Below the pieces are notes generated by a model. The model saw nothing but the letters and a program-made list of their open reading frames with translations. It was not told the origin of the DNA and did no database searches. Source: Flammula alnicola (lineage: Eukaryota > Basidiomycota > Agaricomycetes > Agaricales > Strophariaceae). Taken from it: a DNA stretch of 64,000 bases. A program made the position numbers and the translations under genes. Below are positions 1 to 11,449 of the stretch, piece after piece. Within the stretch, counting starts at the first letter, position 1. Each line of letters opens with the position of its first letter. The stretch spans positions 44,942-108,941 of the forward strand of contig JADNRV010000170.1 in assembly GCA_015499995.1 (NCBI GenBank), given 5' to 3'.

Positions 1-1629
1 GGGGGCGCGTTCCGGCTCTGGAAGGCGGATTGAGCCTTCCATTGATTGAATCGTTGCTTATACTCTCGAAGCCAGAGGATAAAATAGCTGAAAGGCGTGA
101 CGGGGTTAGCGGAATGCGATGCGGAATGAAAGAGTTTGTTTACAGATTTTCTGGGCTCATCTCAACGAAGAGAAGCCATTCCTGATACCTTGTCAATTCG
201 GGGGGGTTTATTTCGCTGGAATGAAGTTTCATTACCTCAAAATCCTTGAGGCCTAAGAAATTGTCAATATCCGATTTTCTTTTTCAGAGTCGGAGGGAAA
301 TTCACCAAGAGGAGGAAGGTGCTGTCTGTTGAGGACATCTTCGAGGCGAACCTTTAGCAGGGGCGTGACTTTGGACAAAATGAGAACAGGGGACCAAGTA
401 CATGACGTTTATGGCTCACCTCCGCACGACCTGACCTTGCCCACAGCGGGAGGCGGGTTACATAGACGAAACTAGGATTTTTACGTTTACAAGGGCGGCT
501 ATTGAGTGTTGCAGGGATGAGCTTACTGGCAAAGAGAGGACGGCCTTCAGGTTTACGCTGTATGTTCTTGGTTGCGTTTGAGTAAACTTTTGAGGATGTC
601 TTGAGGCCATTGGGAGTGTAAAGAAGGGAGGGGAGGGGAGGGGCGAAAAGCGGATTTGGAGTAGCAATGGATCATAATAAGTAACTGCAGTACTGTAAGA
701 TGGAGAAAACGAGGCAAACCTTGAATCTTGAATGAAAGGGTCACCTCTCGCCGAACCGAACTAGCCTTTTTTGGTTATAATATCGGCACACCCCCGATCC
801 ATCTTCCCCACTCGCTGTACACTCTCTTCTTCCCCTCCACTCAACATAATCACTGACTCTGCCGTCACCCAGCCTCAGCCATCTCAAAATACCAGCACAT
901 CCCCTGTGTTTCTGCCTCCCTCACCCATAAAACTAGGCCCCCAATTTTAGCCCTGGATATTGACGCTTTGACAGACGTTCTCAGCTCTTCTCAAGGCATC
1001 AATCAGCCTTCTTGTACGCTCCCCATCCAGCAATCCATGGCCCCATCCCTCGGATATACCGCGACTCCCCTCCGTCCCAGTGACTTTTCGGCGCATCGAG
1101 ACAACGCCGCCCTCTCCTACGCACGACTATATATTATATTCTTTCTCATTGGGCGGCAATTGTGAAAAGAAGGCGCGATTTGTCATGCCTTCCCTCTAAA
1201 ATTAGCCAGCAAAAAATATGCACAAGAAGCATGAACGAAGTCTGTCTCTTCATGAATTCTATGCGCGCGCTATTCCCCTAACAACGGCGCACCTTGGCAA
1301 ACTCACTTTCTCAGATGTCTTCACGATCCTCGCTACCGAGCATGGAACTCGACATAACCACCAAACATCGATAAGTGGTTCGGTGCACAAACGATATCTA
1401 TTGATTGTCATGCTCAATGATGATCCACTGTGCAGTATATCATACATAACGTAACCATCGCATCGCATCGCATCGAGCGTTTGTTGACAGCTCGCGAAGA
1501 TGCCATTCGTCATTTGTTTTTCCTGGCACAGAGACTCTCCGAGACTCCGACATGCCAATTTGGACTATCCTCCGTCGGCGACCCTAACTGTAATATATAT
1601 TCTTTGATCATCCAGCAACCGATTTTCTT

Positions 1630-1726
1630 ATTCAATTCACGAATCATGCATTAATCATGAATTCACAATCAAGCACCGATATCCAAGTCACCCGACGGCA
1701 TCTCCGAGTCGTTGAGACGTACAGTA
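1630..1726 (+). repeat. Direct repeat copy A
   Basis: This segment and the one at 2660-2791 are diverged copies in the same orientation. Both open with the same 19 bases (ATTCAATTCACGAATCATG), share blocks such as CAATCAAGCACC, CACCCGACG and GGTCGTTGAG/AGTCGTTGAG, and end at GACGTACAGTA. The copies lie about 1 kb apart. The MITE at 1738-1969 sits immediately beyond this copy. The pair looks like a segmental duplication. Solo LTRs are possible, but I see no TG...CA ends. Confidence 0.7.
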
Positions 1727-1737
1727 CTTACAGTTTA

Positions 1738-1969
1738 CTGTACCAATTAAATCAATTCGTCAGTAGGTGTGACCTGTGACCCACCTGACGAAATTTTGAA
1801 TTCGTCAAATTACTATATTTAGGTATTTTTGATGGATTTGTAAGCTTTTTGATGCCCGGAACGACTGTTCCGGGCGGATTTTTGGGATTTGTGCTGTGAC
1901 CTCTGTGACCTTTCGTTAAATCGGGTCGGCCTGTGACCTGTGACCGCCGAATTGATTTAATTGCTACAG
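1738..1969. mobile_element. Mariner-like MITE (TA target duplication)
   Basis: This 232-bp element is bounded by TA dinucleotides at 1736-1737 and 1970-1971. Its ends are inverted repeats of about 24 bp reading CTGTA(C/G)CAATTAAATCAATT inward from each side. The interior carries repeated GTGACCTGTGACC blocks and no reading frame. TA duplication with short inverted ends fits Tc1/mariner non-autonomous elements. The ends share the ATCAATTCG core and the GTGACC-rich interior with the element at 25541-25804, so the two probably belong to one family. Confidence 0.75.
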
Positions 1970-1992
1970 TAAACTCTCATAACGCATGCCTT

Positions 1993-2105
1993 AGGTAACC
2001 CATAACCCCTTAAATCCCATAGATTTGGGATTTGCACACCATAACCCATAGGTCCGCAATAACCCATAACCCATACCCCTTCACAGGCAAAACCCATAGG
2101 TTTTA
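1993..2105 (+). repeat. CCATAACCCATA repeat cluster
   Basis: The segment holds at least six near-copies of AACCCATA in one orientation. A second cluster lies at 2590-2650, partly inverted (TATGGGTTATGAG at its right end against CTCATAAC near 1976-1983). Clustered short subterminal repeats in opposite orientation are typical of hAT-like non-autonomous transposons. I could not find a matching target duplication, so the element boundaries stay open. Confidence 0.45.
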
Positions 2106-2659
2106 GCCACTAAATTAGGCATAAGTACCTTAGTTTTAACGTTAAAAAATCATTTTCACTGGTTGCCCATCACAGTGATGACTTGAGCAGCTCATTGAAA
2201 AAGAAAGACCTTTTTGACTGTAAGAAATGTCGTTTTTGGTCATTTTCACCTCGAAAGCACCACACCTCCCATGATTTTTCAACGATTTTCACACGACACT
2301 GACCATGATGATGGTCCTCTCGAGCAAGTGTGCTGTCTGGACAGTCCTTCAGTGAGCGTAAACCATCAGCAAACATGTAGTTGACTCGTAGTTGACTTGA
2401 AGGAGGCCCTTTTGGGTTCATTCAACAGTCAGCCTCGCCACCTAGATGACTGGATTTTTTCAGCGGTTATGAATATTCATAACATTTCTATCTTATTACA
2501 GTCAGTATGTAGCATAGTTTAGCATTAATTCGTCAACCAGTGTCTGGAAATGTTTTGGAGATTTTCGAGCCTATTGTTAGCACACCTCCTCCAGGCCATA
2601 ACCCCTGCTATAGCTAACCCATACCCACCGAGAGGTATGGGTTATGAGTTTTCGACTGT

Positions 2660-2791
2660 ATTCAATTCACGAATCATGAATCACTGCAATCAAGCACCAG
2701 CTGCAGTCACCCGACGCCTCGACATATCCGAGTCAGCCGACGCCATCTCCACTGGGTCGTTGAGAGCAAGTTGAGAGTCAGACGTACAGTA
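2660..2791 (+). repeat. Direct repeat copy B
   Basis: This is the second copy of the duplicated segment at 1630-1726. It has the same first 19 bases and the same closing GACGTACAGTA, with about 35 bp of extra sequence inside, including a second TCCGAGTC/CCGACGCC block. No MITE is inserted beyond its right end, which therefore shows roughly the empty state. Confidence 0.65.
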
Positions 2792-5700
2792 TTTGAAATC
2801 TCATCGGAGTCATTAATCTCGTTCGTCGAACGCGCACGCACCCTGACGTACGCACACCGCCGGAATCGGACACAGCCAATGGCAATGCAGGGCGATCTTT
2901 GCGCCCCACACCAACCCTAAATAAACATACACCCGCTTGGCATTCAAGTTCTCCCCTGGGAGTCCCAATCGCGATGATCTGCGGGGAGCAACGAGGTATA
3001 CCGACGCGTCATGCGCTTGCAAGGATAATTGCATTGCTGTGAGTAGACTACTTAGGCTGGCGGGGTTATCGATATTCTGTTCGATCCTGCTGCCCATCCG
3101 CGTGCCGGTGGCTAAAGGGAATAAAGAGGGGGGAGGGGAGGGAAGGGAGGTAAGGGAAGCCCCGGCCGAAAGGCCAGAAATAGCATGCGAAACGGCCAGA
3201 CATACTGACTTATCTGACTTGACGCTATGTTTATCTCTGATGATGATGTTTTCGACAGTCCGACGACAGGCGTAATGGAATTTCGAAGACCTGCTCTGTA
3301 AAGTTATAACAACACTGCACACTGCACACTGCACACTGTACATCTATCTTCCGCCGGCTAAACTTAAGTTTAAGCTTATCTTGTACATATCTCTGCAGCT
3401 GTTTCTCGACTTCAATAGTTGGTCTGTGCCAGTAGAACTGTGCACCACCCCAGTTAACGACTCAGAAAACGAAGGCTGTCCAGATTTCGGATGGGTGCGC
3501 ACCAACACCAGCGATTCTATCCGAGTCCGAGTCGGCACCATTGACAGTGTATGCCATCATCCATGTGCATGCGGTCATGTAAAAAATGTGATTAACTGTG
3601 GGTCGCGAACAATTCCTCCAATTCAATGGGTGGACCTTCACAAAAGCTTCTCGTCGCTTCCTCAGACCTAAGTATTTAAAACAAACGTCGCCTTTATTGT
3701 GCTTGTCGGTGTATTATTTTTGTCCCCCCGGCGGGCGCCATTTCTTAAGTCAATCCAGACGTTTGAATAGAGTAGTCAACTGCGCTGAAATGGGGTATGT
3801 AGGATGGAGTAGTGGGCCATGTTTTACGGTCACTCCCTTGTGTCCAGTGGCGCCGACGGTAAATTAGTCGCAATTCACACAGAACGTTGGAAATTGGAGA
3901 CAAGGACGTTGATCGTCGTCGTCGTTGACGCCTATCAGTTTGTTCAAGTTCGACAAAGTCAGCTGGATACCAAATTGTGTACTTATCATCATCATCCAAC
4001 TTGTTTTACGAACAGCCCAAGTGTTTGAAAAATCAGCAAAGTCTAACTACTTACATAAATGTGTATGTACATACTGTATTTTCCATTTTTCACGCGGTGC
4101 GTTAATGCTTGAAGGGACGCTGATTGACACTGACTGGAATCTGACACAAACATACGGACGACGATCTTCAATCCAAAAATACGCAGGCGATTTGTTAGAG
4201 CCTGAGAGGGCCGCGGTGAGTTTAAGGCAGGGTAAACGATATCGAGAAATGAATGCATCGGACAGGAGAGTACTTCCTTGAGCTTCGAGTGCTTATGCAT
4301 TATATGCTATGCACCCAACGGCAGAGTGGCACAAAGCTTCACGGCGCCAAGTCAATTGAGGTCGTCGAAAAGCACCACACCCATACAGCAAGGCAGGCGA
4401 GCCTAAACTCAAGAGTAGATTTAACCTTTGCCTGTGCTTTCGAATTCAGATTCCTTACCGAGTGAGGCATCATCATATGACTGTCTAGACTTTCAATTGC
4501 AACTTGAAGGAAGGCCTGCCGTTCATTTACTTGATTCCATTTAATATCCTTTCATTCATTTGTCTCTACCGCCTTATCTTTCTTGCAATTGCTTGTCAAA
4601 TGTCTGTCTATCTTCCGCAGTTCTGTAGAAAAGAATAACCGCTATTCGCCTCAGCCTCAGCTTTTTTTGAACCTTGCACGTCGCCTGGCAAACACGAGGT
4701 TTCGTTGGCTTATCGGCGTTCGGGAATGGGTACCGAATGCAAGTCAAAAGTTACCTCAAGGTCGACGGCAGGGAGCTCGAGAAGTGCATTTGAATGTCGG
4801 TGTGTTACTTACTTCAAGCTGTAAGCTTAACTTTACAGGACAGGACAATATCGTGTGCGCCAGAATATTGGGAGAATATATTGATCACATATCTCCCACC
4901 GCAACTACGCCTGCAATTTAATGTTCCTCAGTGAACTCGTCCGACGGGTTACCGGCGTTGGTGAGAGCTCTTTAAAATAGAATCTGGCTGTGCTGCAGAA
5001 ACGGCAGAGTACAGTAAGTACTTCGCGTTATATTAAGCGCAGAAGTGCTTTGTTCAATTAATGAGGCTTGAAAAGCCTCTCAACCAGTTCTCAGGATGTC
5101 CCAATGTCCACACGCCCACATTCCGTTGTTGATTTCGAGTTATTGATCGGCGTACTTCCGATATGTATGTAGGGTGCGTGTGTTAACGTTCCCTCGGAGA
5201 CACCCACGGTATAGACACCTGAACACAACGTGACCCCCCTTCGTTTATGCACGACGAATCTATCATTCTATGCTCAGCCGCTTGACTTTTTTTCTTCTGT
5301 GGAGCTTGTATATACTGTACTCCGACATTAGACGACTCTAGTACTAGATTGAGAGCCAGTGTGGCGCACCATCACAGATCGCGGTCGAGCCCGATGCCTT
5401 ACAAGGAGTCGATCGATTTCCGATCATGATCAAGGGCTCCAGGTCTCTAAGTAGTTAGTTCGAGTTGAGTCTGTCACCTCCGTCTCTCCGAATAACCATG
5501 CACACAGAACGCATTCCCGATATCTGCGAGGGCTCGGACACAACGTACCTTTCGGAGGCGATGTTACGTGCTTTGAGAGACCCTATTTCATTTCCTGCGT
5601 CGCCAGCCTCATTCGTCTGAGACTTGATAATGGACCTGCCTGGCTCAGAAATTGGGGAGGGCTGAAATTGCATATATCGTTTTTGGAATGGGATAGTAGT

Positions 5701-5877
5701 ATATACATACTTTGCTTCTGCCTGCAACATTGTCTGCTCGCAAAAGGTACAATATGTTGGAGGCTGTCGACACTTATGGAACGAAGTGTGGCGCAACTCT
5801 GGCCGAATATGGACAGTCTAAGGTACACTGTTTATAGGATGGCGCTCAGCAAAGATAGAATATGGGGCACAAACGCT

Positions 5878-6511
5878 TCAAGTAGATGCTTGCGCCGCTT
5901 TCAGTTTCCTCCTCTCTGCCCATTCGTCTTCCAAGATACCCATATAATATGTATCGCGCCACGATCCTTTCATCCACACAATTTTCCTGTGTCTTCCTTC
6001 CTCTACAAATCCTCTACAACAATATAACGACGTAACAGTCAACTTTCGTCTCAACTTATCGGCAAAAGGGAGTTTCATTGCGAACTCACAATCTGCGGTA
6101 CAAAGCAAGCGCACGGTCGTTTCCCTCAAACACAGTGAGCGACACACGGTGCATATTCATCGACTCAAACGCATAGTCGATGAGGAAGCTCATCACCTCA
6201 AAGCCGTATCCTTTCTTCCAGTGCGCGGGAACCAGCGCGACACAAATAACCGCGTTTCGGTTCTTCGGCTCTCCGGGACCGACGAAGCTGCTCAGGCCGA
6301 CGAACGCCCCCGTCGCTTTCTCCTCCACCACGCACGAGAGCACGCACGAGTGGATGAACGCGTAAATGGTGTCGATGTAGTTTGCGTGTTTTGGGACTAT
6401 GTATCCCTCTGTGATCCAGGGCGCAACGCGCTCGTCGTTGTACAGTGCCAGCAGGTCGGCCTCGTCGCTCGGTCTTGATGCTCGCAGACGAAGTCTCTCA
6501 GTGGTGAACAT
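5878..6511 (-). CDS. GNAT-family N-acetyltransferase
   Basis: Predicted acetyl-CoA-dependent N-acetyltransferase of the RimJ/RimL type; the substrate cannot be told from sequence. Two exons, 6511-6090 and 6013-5878, joined by a GTGAGT...TAG intron, give 185 residues, normal for the family. The product opens with the typical TTERLRLRASRPSDEADLLALY, has the strand-loop region RNAVICVALVPAHWKKGYGF (acetyl-CoA pyrophosphate-binding area, with KKGYGFE in the place of the usual R/Q-x-x-G-x-G/A loop), and across the splice junction reads YRRLGFVEEGRHRK, the standard end of the fold. An in-frame upstream Met exists at 6592, but the start at 6511 matches family N-termini. The last residues are charged and low in complexity. 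Confidence 0.88.
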
Positions 6512-6936
6512 CGTTGCTCTAGCGGAGTAATTGAGGGAGACGGACAGACATGTTGTGTGGAGGACGAAGCATATTATCTTATGACATTCCACATGGACAG
6601 ACCTAGATATGACTCAACCAGTGCGCTACCGGATTCGATCAGTGCATAACGCCGAGTGACTTGCGATTCCACATAGTCGAAACCAAGTCGAAACATGTTC
6701 CTGCGTCGAGGGATGCGGTATACACCCATGAAATGCATATCATGTCTAGAGGTAGTTGAAAATGCCAATGTTTGAATACAGTCTACAAAAACAGGAGGAT
6801 TGTGAAAAGTGCAACAGGATGTAAAAGTTACAAGTGCAGTTAGTACCAGGATAGAGCTAGTTTACAAACCATAAATACAGCGAGGGTGAAATAAAAATTG
6901 AGCGACTTGATCCCTCGAAATTCCAGTTCTCAAGCA

Positions 6937-8574
6937 TCAAGCTTCAGGACGTAGCCGTGTCCCTAGGACGGTTGAGAGAATGTGTCGATCCCACTGGGTG
7001 AAGCCTTCACACCCCGAAATCGAGACATCCGTCAAAGTATAGTCGGGATATTCTATATCCGACCATTTAACGCGGTCCGAGAGAGAGTCGACAATAGCTC
7101 TCCCGCTGAGCCGCTGGCAATTTGTCAACCTCAATTTGCGGAGGCGGGGTAATCGCAAACCAGTCACGTAGCCGTATCCCATGTGTCGAATCGGGCGGAA
7201 GAAGTAGATCACTTTGTCCGACATATCCGACGCCACGATATGAAAGTCTTCGAGTAGGGGTAGTCTGTCGAAGACGTAGAGGAAATCTTTCGTGCGCATG
7301 TCGGAGAAGTCCATCTCGAGGACCCGGATCGGCGGGGAGCAGGAGCTAATCAGCTTCCGAAGACCCATTCCGGTCGCCTGATCACTCGATGGCGATTGGG
7401 AATAGTCGTGCGCTTCGTCTTCGCTGTCGCCTTCGTCGTGATAGCTTCCAATGAGGTCGAAGTTGACATTGAGATGAGAAAGATAGAGATTTTGCAGACG
7501 TGGGGTGTTAAGGCAAGACAGCAGGACGCGGACGAAGCATGTGCTCTTTAGGTGAAGGGTGATGAGGTTTGGGAGGAAGACAACAGGGAGGTTCCCGGCG
7601 ATACGGGTGTTGTGTGGCCACCCTGAAAGGAAGAACGACTCCAACTCGGGACATGCTGTCAAGAAGTCGAGGATGGACCTTGGCTGGGTGTGCAAGCCAG
7701 TTTGACCCCCTTCGGCTATCGTTACATGCACGAAACGCAGTGGAGGAAGAAGATGAGGGGATGGAATGTTGGAAATCCAGAGGTTCAGGGCATAGCTGGA
7801 GGTATGGGCTGGGCTGATGGGAGAAAAGGTAATTCTGGGCTCGTCATCATCAAAGTCGTCCTGGTCGTTATCGTGAAAGCAGAGATGGAGATGGGTCAGG
7901 GTGTTGGGCGTAAGGTTCAAATCGTCCAAAATGATTTCTTCGTCTCGATTCCCGCTCAACCGGAACGATCGCCAACGGTCGACCGATGGCAATAGTGGCG
8001 ATAAAAGGGGTAGGATATATTGCGGGTCCTCGACGTTGAGCTCGATATCATATTTGAGAGGTTGGGATCTTGTGGTCCATAACTTGGCTTGTTGTTCCGT
8101 GAATATATTGCCATCTCCGTCATCCAAAATGATCGTTTGCCATAAGCGAGGCGAGGTGTCGACTAGGTCTCGCCACCAACTGCACACTTTTCGAAGCGTC
8201 AAAGGGGCATGACCTTCGTTGGAGATGCAGTACGCGAAGATTTCGATCAGCAGCTCTGCTGGGAGAACTGTGATAGGTGAAACGGTGGAATCGTCATCGG
8301 TAAAGATGTCAACTCTGGGGCACGAGTAAGTCGTCATTGTGGTCGTTGTGTTGGACATGTCCAACGGCGTGGAAGTTGAGACTGATGAGGACAGGTCTTT
8401 GTTGTCGAGATTGGCGAATGCCGGGGAAGTCAGGGCTGGTGTGGGGTGAGCACGGAGCGCGGTTAAGAGAGCGTGGGAATAATCCACCCACACCTCAAGG
8501 ATAAACTTCAGCTTGCGGATACCGATGTCCGTCAGACCCCGGTCAACATCCACCGATATCCACCTCCCATCCAT
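6937..8574 (-). CDS. F-box protein with leucine-rich C-terminal region
   Basis: Single-exon gene of about 545 residues. An F-box-like motif lies near residues 100-150 (ITVLPAELLIEIFAYCI ... LRKVCSWWRDLVDTSPRLW). It would bind Skp1 and act as a substrate receptor in an SCF ubiquitin ligase. The rest is a long, irregular leucine-rich region with repeated L-x-x-L-x-L stretches (for example LPLLEDFHIVASD, LPRLRKLRLTNCQRL), common in the expanded F-box families of Agaricomycetes. The target is unknown. The ATG at 8574 is the first in frame. A short extra 5' exon is possible, because a GTACTT...TTTAG intron could join an upstream ATGATG near 8672, but this is not certain. It is divergent from eS19. 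Confidence 0.82.
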   Translation of the reverse strand: MDGRWISVDVDRGLTDIGIRKLKFILEVWVDYSHALLTALRAHPTPALTSPAFANLDNKDLSSSVSTSTPLDMSNTTTTMTTYSCPRVDIFTDDDSTVSPITVLPAELLIEIFAYCISNEGHAPLTLRKVCSWWRDLVDTSPRLWQTIILDDGDGNIFTEQQAKLWTTRSQPLKYDIELNVEDPQYILPLLSPLLPSVDRWRSFRLSGNRDEEIILDDLNLTPNTLTHLHLCFHDNDQDDFDDDEPRITFSPISPAHTSSYALNLWISNIPSPHLLPPLRFVHVTIAEGGQTGLHTQPRSILDFLTACPELESFFLSGWPHNTRIAGNLPVVFLPNLITLHLKSTCFVRVLLSCLNTPRLQNLYLSHLNVNFDLIGSYHDEGDSEDEAHDYSQSPSSDQATGMGLRKLISSCSPPIRVLEMDFSDMRTKDFLYVFDRLPLLEDFHIVASDMSDKVIYFFRPIRHMGYGYVTGLRLPRLRKLRLTNCQRLSGRAIVDSLSDRVKWSDIEYPDYTLTDVSISGCEGFTQWDRHILSTVLGTRLRPEA

Positions 8575-9046
8575 GTGCACCAATATCTAAATTCAAAGTC
8601 AGGCTGTCCATGATCTAGCCTGATATCATCCGATCTTTTGATTGATTGAGAAGAAAAACAAGTACCATCATGAAGAGTTATTAGGGCGACGGAATTGAGT
8701 TCGTAAGTTCAGGCGCAAGCAAACACAGGGCAATAAAGCCCATTGCAGAGATAAATGGCTGTATTGGACTGATAAATGCGGTAGAATGAATATCGGGAAG
8801 TCCGCATCGATGATGACAGTGTCCAGCGCACATCCTCAGGCTCCAGCCCGCACATGCATGCGACTCGGAAGAGCAGGTGCAGCTGACTAATCGATATCCT
8901 ATTTCGATCTGCTGTACAGTTTTGCGGGAACTGCCGAAGCCCCACCGCGCGGTTCCCTCGAGGACGACCAAAAGAGATACACACAAAGTCGTCAACGTCG
9001 TCAACGCCCGCCCCCGCGTCCTTTTCCTCAGCAAAATCATATCAAT
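8575..9046. promoter_or_regulatory. Shared divergent promoter, F-box / eS19
   Basis: These 470 bases separate the F-box start (minus) from the eS19 start (plus). No convincing gene lies here: a 119-codon minus-strand frame at 8681-9040 has no family resemblance. The GC-rich stretch with repeated GTCGTCAACG at about 8987-9006 sits just upstream of eS19. I see no clear TATA box on the eS19 side. Confidence 0.5.
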
Positions 9047-9644
9047 ATGCCGGGAGTCCGAGACGTTAGGTTAGACGCCGCTCCAAATACTCCCAGAGAG
9101 CTCGAAATGCTGATTTTGCTTGCTTCAGCGCCGATCAATTTATTGCAGCTTATGCTTCGCATCTGAAGCGTTCCGGCAAGCTGGAAGTCCCAGCTTGGGT
9201 GGACCTCGTAAAAACTGGCTCCTTCAAGGAGCTCGCACCTTATGATCCCGATTGGTACTATGTCCGCGCAGGTTCGTACCCCGAACCTATGCTTGTTTGA
9301 ACTCTTAGTCAATATTTGCTCGCACTGCAGCTGCCGTTGCCCGTCACATATACCTCCGCAAAGATGTTGGCATTGGTGCTCTTACAAAGCTGCACGGTGG
9401 ACGTAACAGGCGCGGTAACCGACCCTCCCACCACGCCGACTCATCGGCATCCGTTCAACGCAAGGTTTGCCAATCACTAGAGAAGATCGGTGTGCTGGAA
9501 CAAACAGGAAATGGTGGACGGAGAATCTCTCAAGACGGTCAACGTGATTTGGACCGAATTGCCACCGCCGTCGTTGAGGAGATCAAGTCCAAGGAGGAGG
9601 ATGAGGAGGAAGAGGAGGAGGAAGAAGAGGAGGACGAGGAGTAA
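9047..9644 (+). CDS. RPS19: 40S ribosomal protein S19 (eS19)
   Basis: Small-subunit ribosomal protein needed for 40S maturation. Three exons (9047-9069, 9129-9271, 9331-9644) give 159 residues. The product reads [20 protein letters not shown], then [49 protein letters not shown] and GQRDLDRIA, all hallmark eS19 stretches. The first exon is only 23 nt, usual for fungal ribosomal protein genes. Unusual is the C-terminus: after the normal end of the fold it carries a run of about 15 almost purely acidic residues (E and D), encoded by GAG/GAA triplets at 9592-9641. Yeast homologues stop after a few acidic residues. Confidence 0.97.
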
Positions 9645-10217
9645 ATCATGCCAGCCCGCGACGCCCCTACCTCCACGTATGATCTTGCATGTTTTATCTC
9701 TTCATTGTATGCAGCATGCGCCCGCTAAAATCATGGTTTTTTTGACGCTTCTGTACATGCGCCTCAAGGTCCACATTGCTAGGTCTACGGTATCAATTTA
9801 TTGGTTGCCCACCCCGAGAATGAAGAAATTTAAATCCCTGTCCTCGTTGAGCAAGATAGCTGTCGAAGTGCCTTGAGCTCACATTCAACATTTGCAGGTC
9901 GCTCTTTTTTTCTGCTAATCAAATGCCAAGCAAGTTTAGGGTCTTTTATTGAGGGGGCCTGGCTGCAGTCGTTTACAGTATGACCAATATCATTATGACT
10001 TCATACGCAGTCTAGGACTGGGCGGTCGTTTTATTTTCTTTTTATCCGTTGACTTCATCGAGGCTTTCTCTAGCCATGTCCCGAGCTTTACGGGTCTTCT
10101 GACAAGGGTCTATTCCCTGACCTATAAATACCCTTTTAGGAGCAGCACGATCTTACACATCATTCCGTCACCACTACTCCAAACAACGCAACATCGTCCT
10201 CAAACCCAACTACAACC
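9645..10217. other. Intergenic, eS19 3' region and peroxiredoxin promoter
   Basis: No gene is seen here. The left part is the eS19 3' region. A TATA box (TATAAATA) lies at 10123-10130, 88 bp before the peroxiredoxin start, and is followed by a C-rich, CACCACT-type leader that is typical of fungal 5' UTRs. Confidence 0.6.
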
Positions 10218-11097
10218 ATGCCTTACCGATCGCTTATTGGAAAGACAGCACCTTCCATTACCCTGCTTAACTATGATGGGGGGTCATTCACCTTCACACC
10301 TGGAGAGAAGGCCTTGCCGACTGCGCTGTTCTTCTATCCAGAATCAGGTATGGATCTGCAGTCGTCTATGGATATGTCGGTGTCTTACTGACGTTTGGAA
10401 GGTTCCTATGGATGCACGAAGGAAGCATGCCAATTCAGAGATGCTATTGCAGGTGTGTCTCTCATCCTGGTGCTCAGTGACGTTCGAGCTAAGCGCCAAG
10501 CAATGACGACAGAGAAGGATACGTTCAAACCTGGAAAAGTCCAGATCATCGGTATCAGTCCTGACCCGGTAGAAAAGCAGAAGGCGTTTGTCGAGAAAGA
10601 GAACTTGACGGTAAGTGCGATAGGCCCACACCGACTCAAAGAGTCCGTTTGTCTGACATTGAGCCATAGTACCCTGTGCTTAGCGACGTTAACAAGGAGG
10701 CCGTTAAGGCCTATGGGATCGGTAAAGGCATTCTGGGCCTCGTTGCTGTTGCCCGTGTTACCTTTATCATTGATAAGAAAGGCATTGTTAGGTGAGACAG
10801 CATGCGACGGGAGGTGGACGATGGCTGATGATTGTTTCGAAACACAGAGATGCGCTAGATGCGACGGTGAACTATGGAGCACACTCGAAGTTTGTGGACA
10901 AGTGGTTGACCAAACTCGAGGCGGAGGACCGGGGAGAAGCTCCGGCAGAAGCGGAAGCAGCTACCCCAGCAGCAGCATCCACCTCAGCAGCCCCAGCCCC
11001 AGCAGTAGCAGCACCAGTAGTAGCAGCCCCAGCAGCAGAAGCCCCAGCAGCAGAAGCGCCTACAGCCACGGCTACTGCTGAAGCGCCCCATGCCTAA
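10218..11097 (+). CDS. Peroxiredoxin, BCP/PrxQ type, with Ala/Pro-rich tail
   Basis: Thiol peroxidase that reduces hydroperoxides with an active-site cysteine recycled by thioredoxin. Five exons (10218-10347, 10402-10452, 10513-10610, 10670-10791, 10848-11097) give 216 residues. The core carries FYPESGSYGCTKEACQFRDA, where the first Cys is peroxidatic and the second, five residues on, is the usual BCP resolving Cys. GISPDPVEKQKAFVEKE and the strand ARVTFIIDKKGIVRD follow. After the fold ends (KFVDKWLTKLEAED) there is a tail of about 45 residues, mainly Ala, Pro and Glu (repeats of AAPA, AEAP). This is not needed for catalysis and may act as a linker or spacer. In some fungi such enzymes are nuclear (Dot5-like), but I see no clear localisation signal. 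Confidence 0.93.
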
Positions 11098-11449
11098 GTC
11101 TTCAATTAAGAAATACGCTTGGGGCAATCTTTAGGCAGTGGTGGCGCCATTCTGCGGAGTCACCAGGAGTATATTAATGTTTGAGAACTACCAGAAAGCT
11201 TTGTCAAGTTGTAACCTGTTTAATTGTTGTACTTTTACGTTGTAATAAATTTCTCCGAATCTATGGTGTAGTTTTAAGTAACGGCATGTTTCTCCTGGTT
11301 TCACCTGGCACCCAGTGCGAACTTTAACGTCTTGGAAAAGCTTGGAAACGAGTCCGAGGACTGTCCGACATCTGAGGAGATGCCCGTCACCCGAGACCTC
11401 GTCCTCCTGTCACCTGATCTCAAAATCATGCTCTAAAAAGCGTTTGCCG

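Larger units (their letters stand above)
1..5877. other. Gene-poor, repeat-bearing region
   Basis: I see no supportable protein gene in these 5.9 kb. Open frames are short, overlap on both strands and resemble no family I know. The longest, 176 codons on the minus strand at 2813-3343, starts inside a microsatellite and is low-complexity. What the stretch does hold is repeats, listed separately: a direct repeat of about 100 bp, a mariner-like MITE, clusters of a CCATAACC-type motif, a 5-bp CATCG repeat near 1456-1476 and a 7-bp CACTGCA repeat near 3313-3338. Confidence 0.6.

Noticed and set aside
1993..2105. Telomere-like CCATAACC repeats
   Set aside because: The unit does not match TTAGGG, is irregular, and sits inside the window with an inverted partner, so a transposon subterminal repeat is likelier.
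2813..3343. 176-codon minus-strand open frame
   Set aside because: It starts in a CACTGCA microsatellite, overlaps an equally long plus-strand frame, and has no domain or splice support.
8681..9040. 119-codon minus-strand frame between the F-box and eS19 genes
   Set aside because: It overlaps the eS19 promoter, has no family resemblance, and other frames there are equally open.
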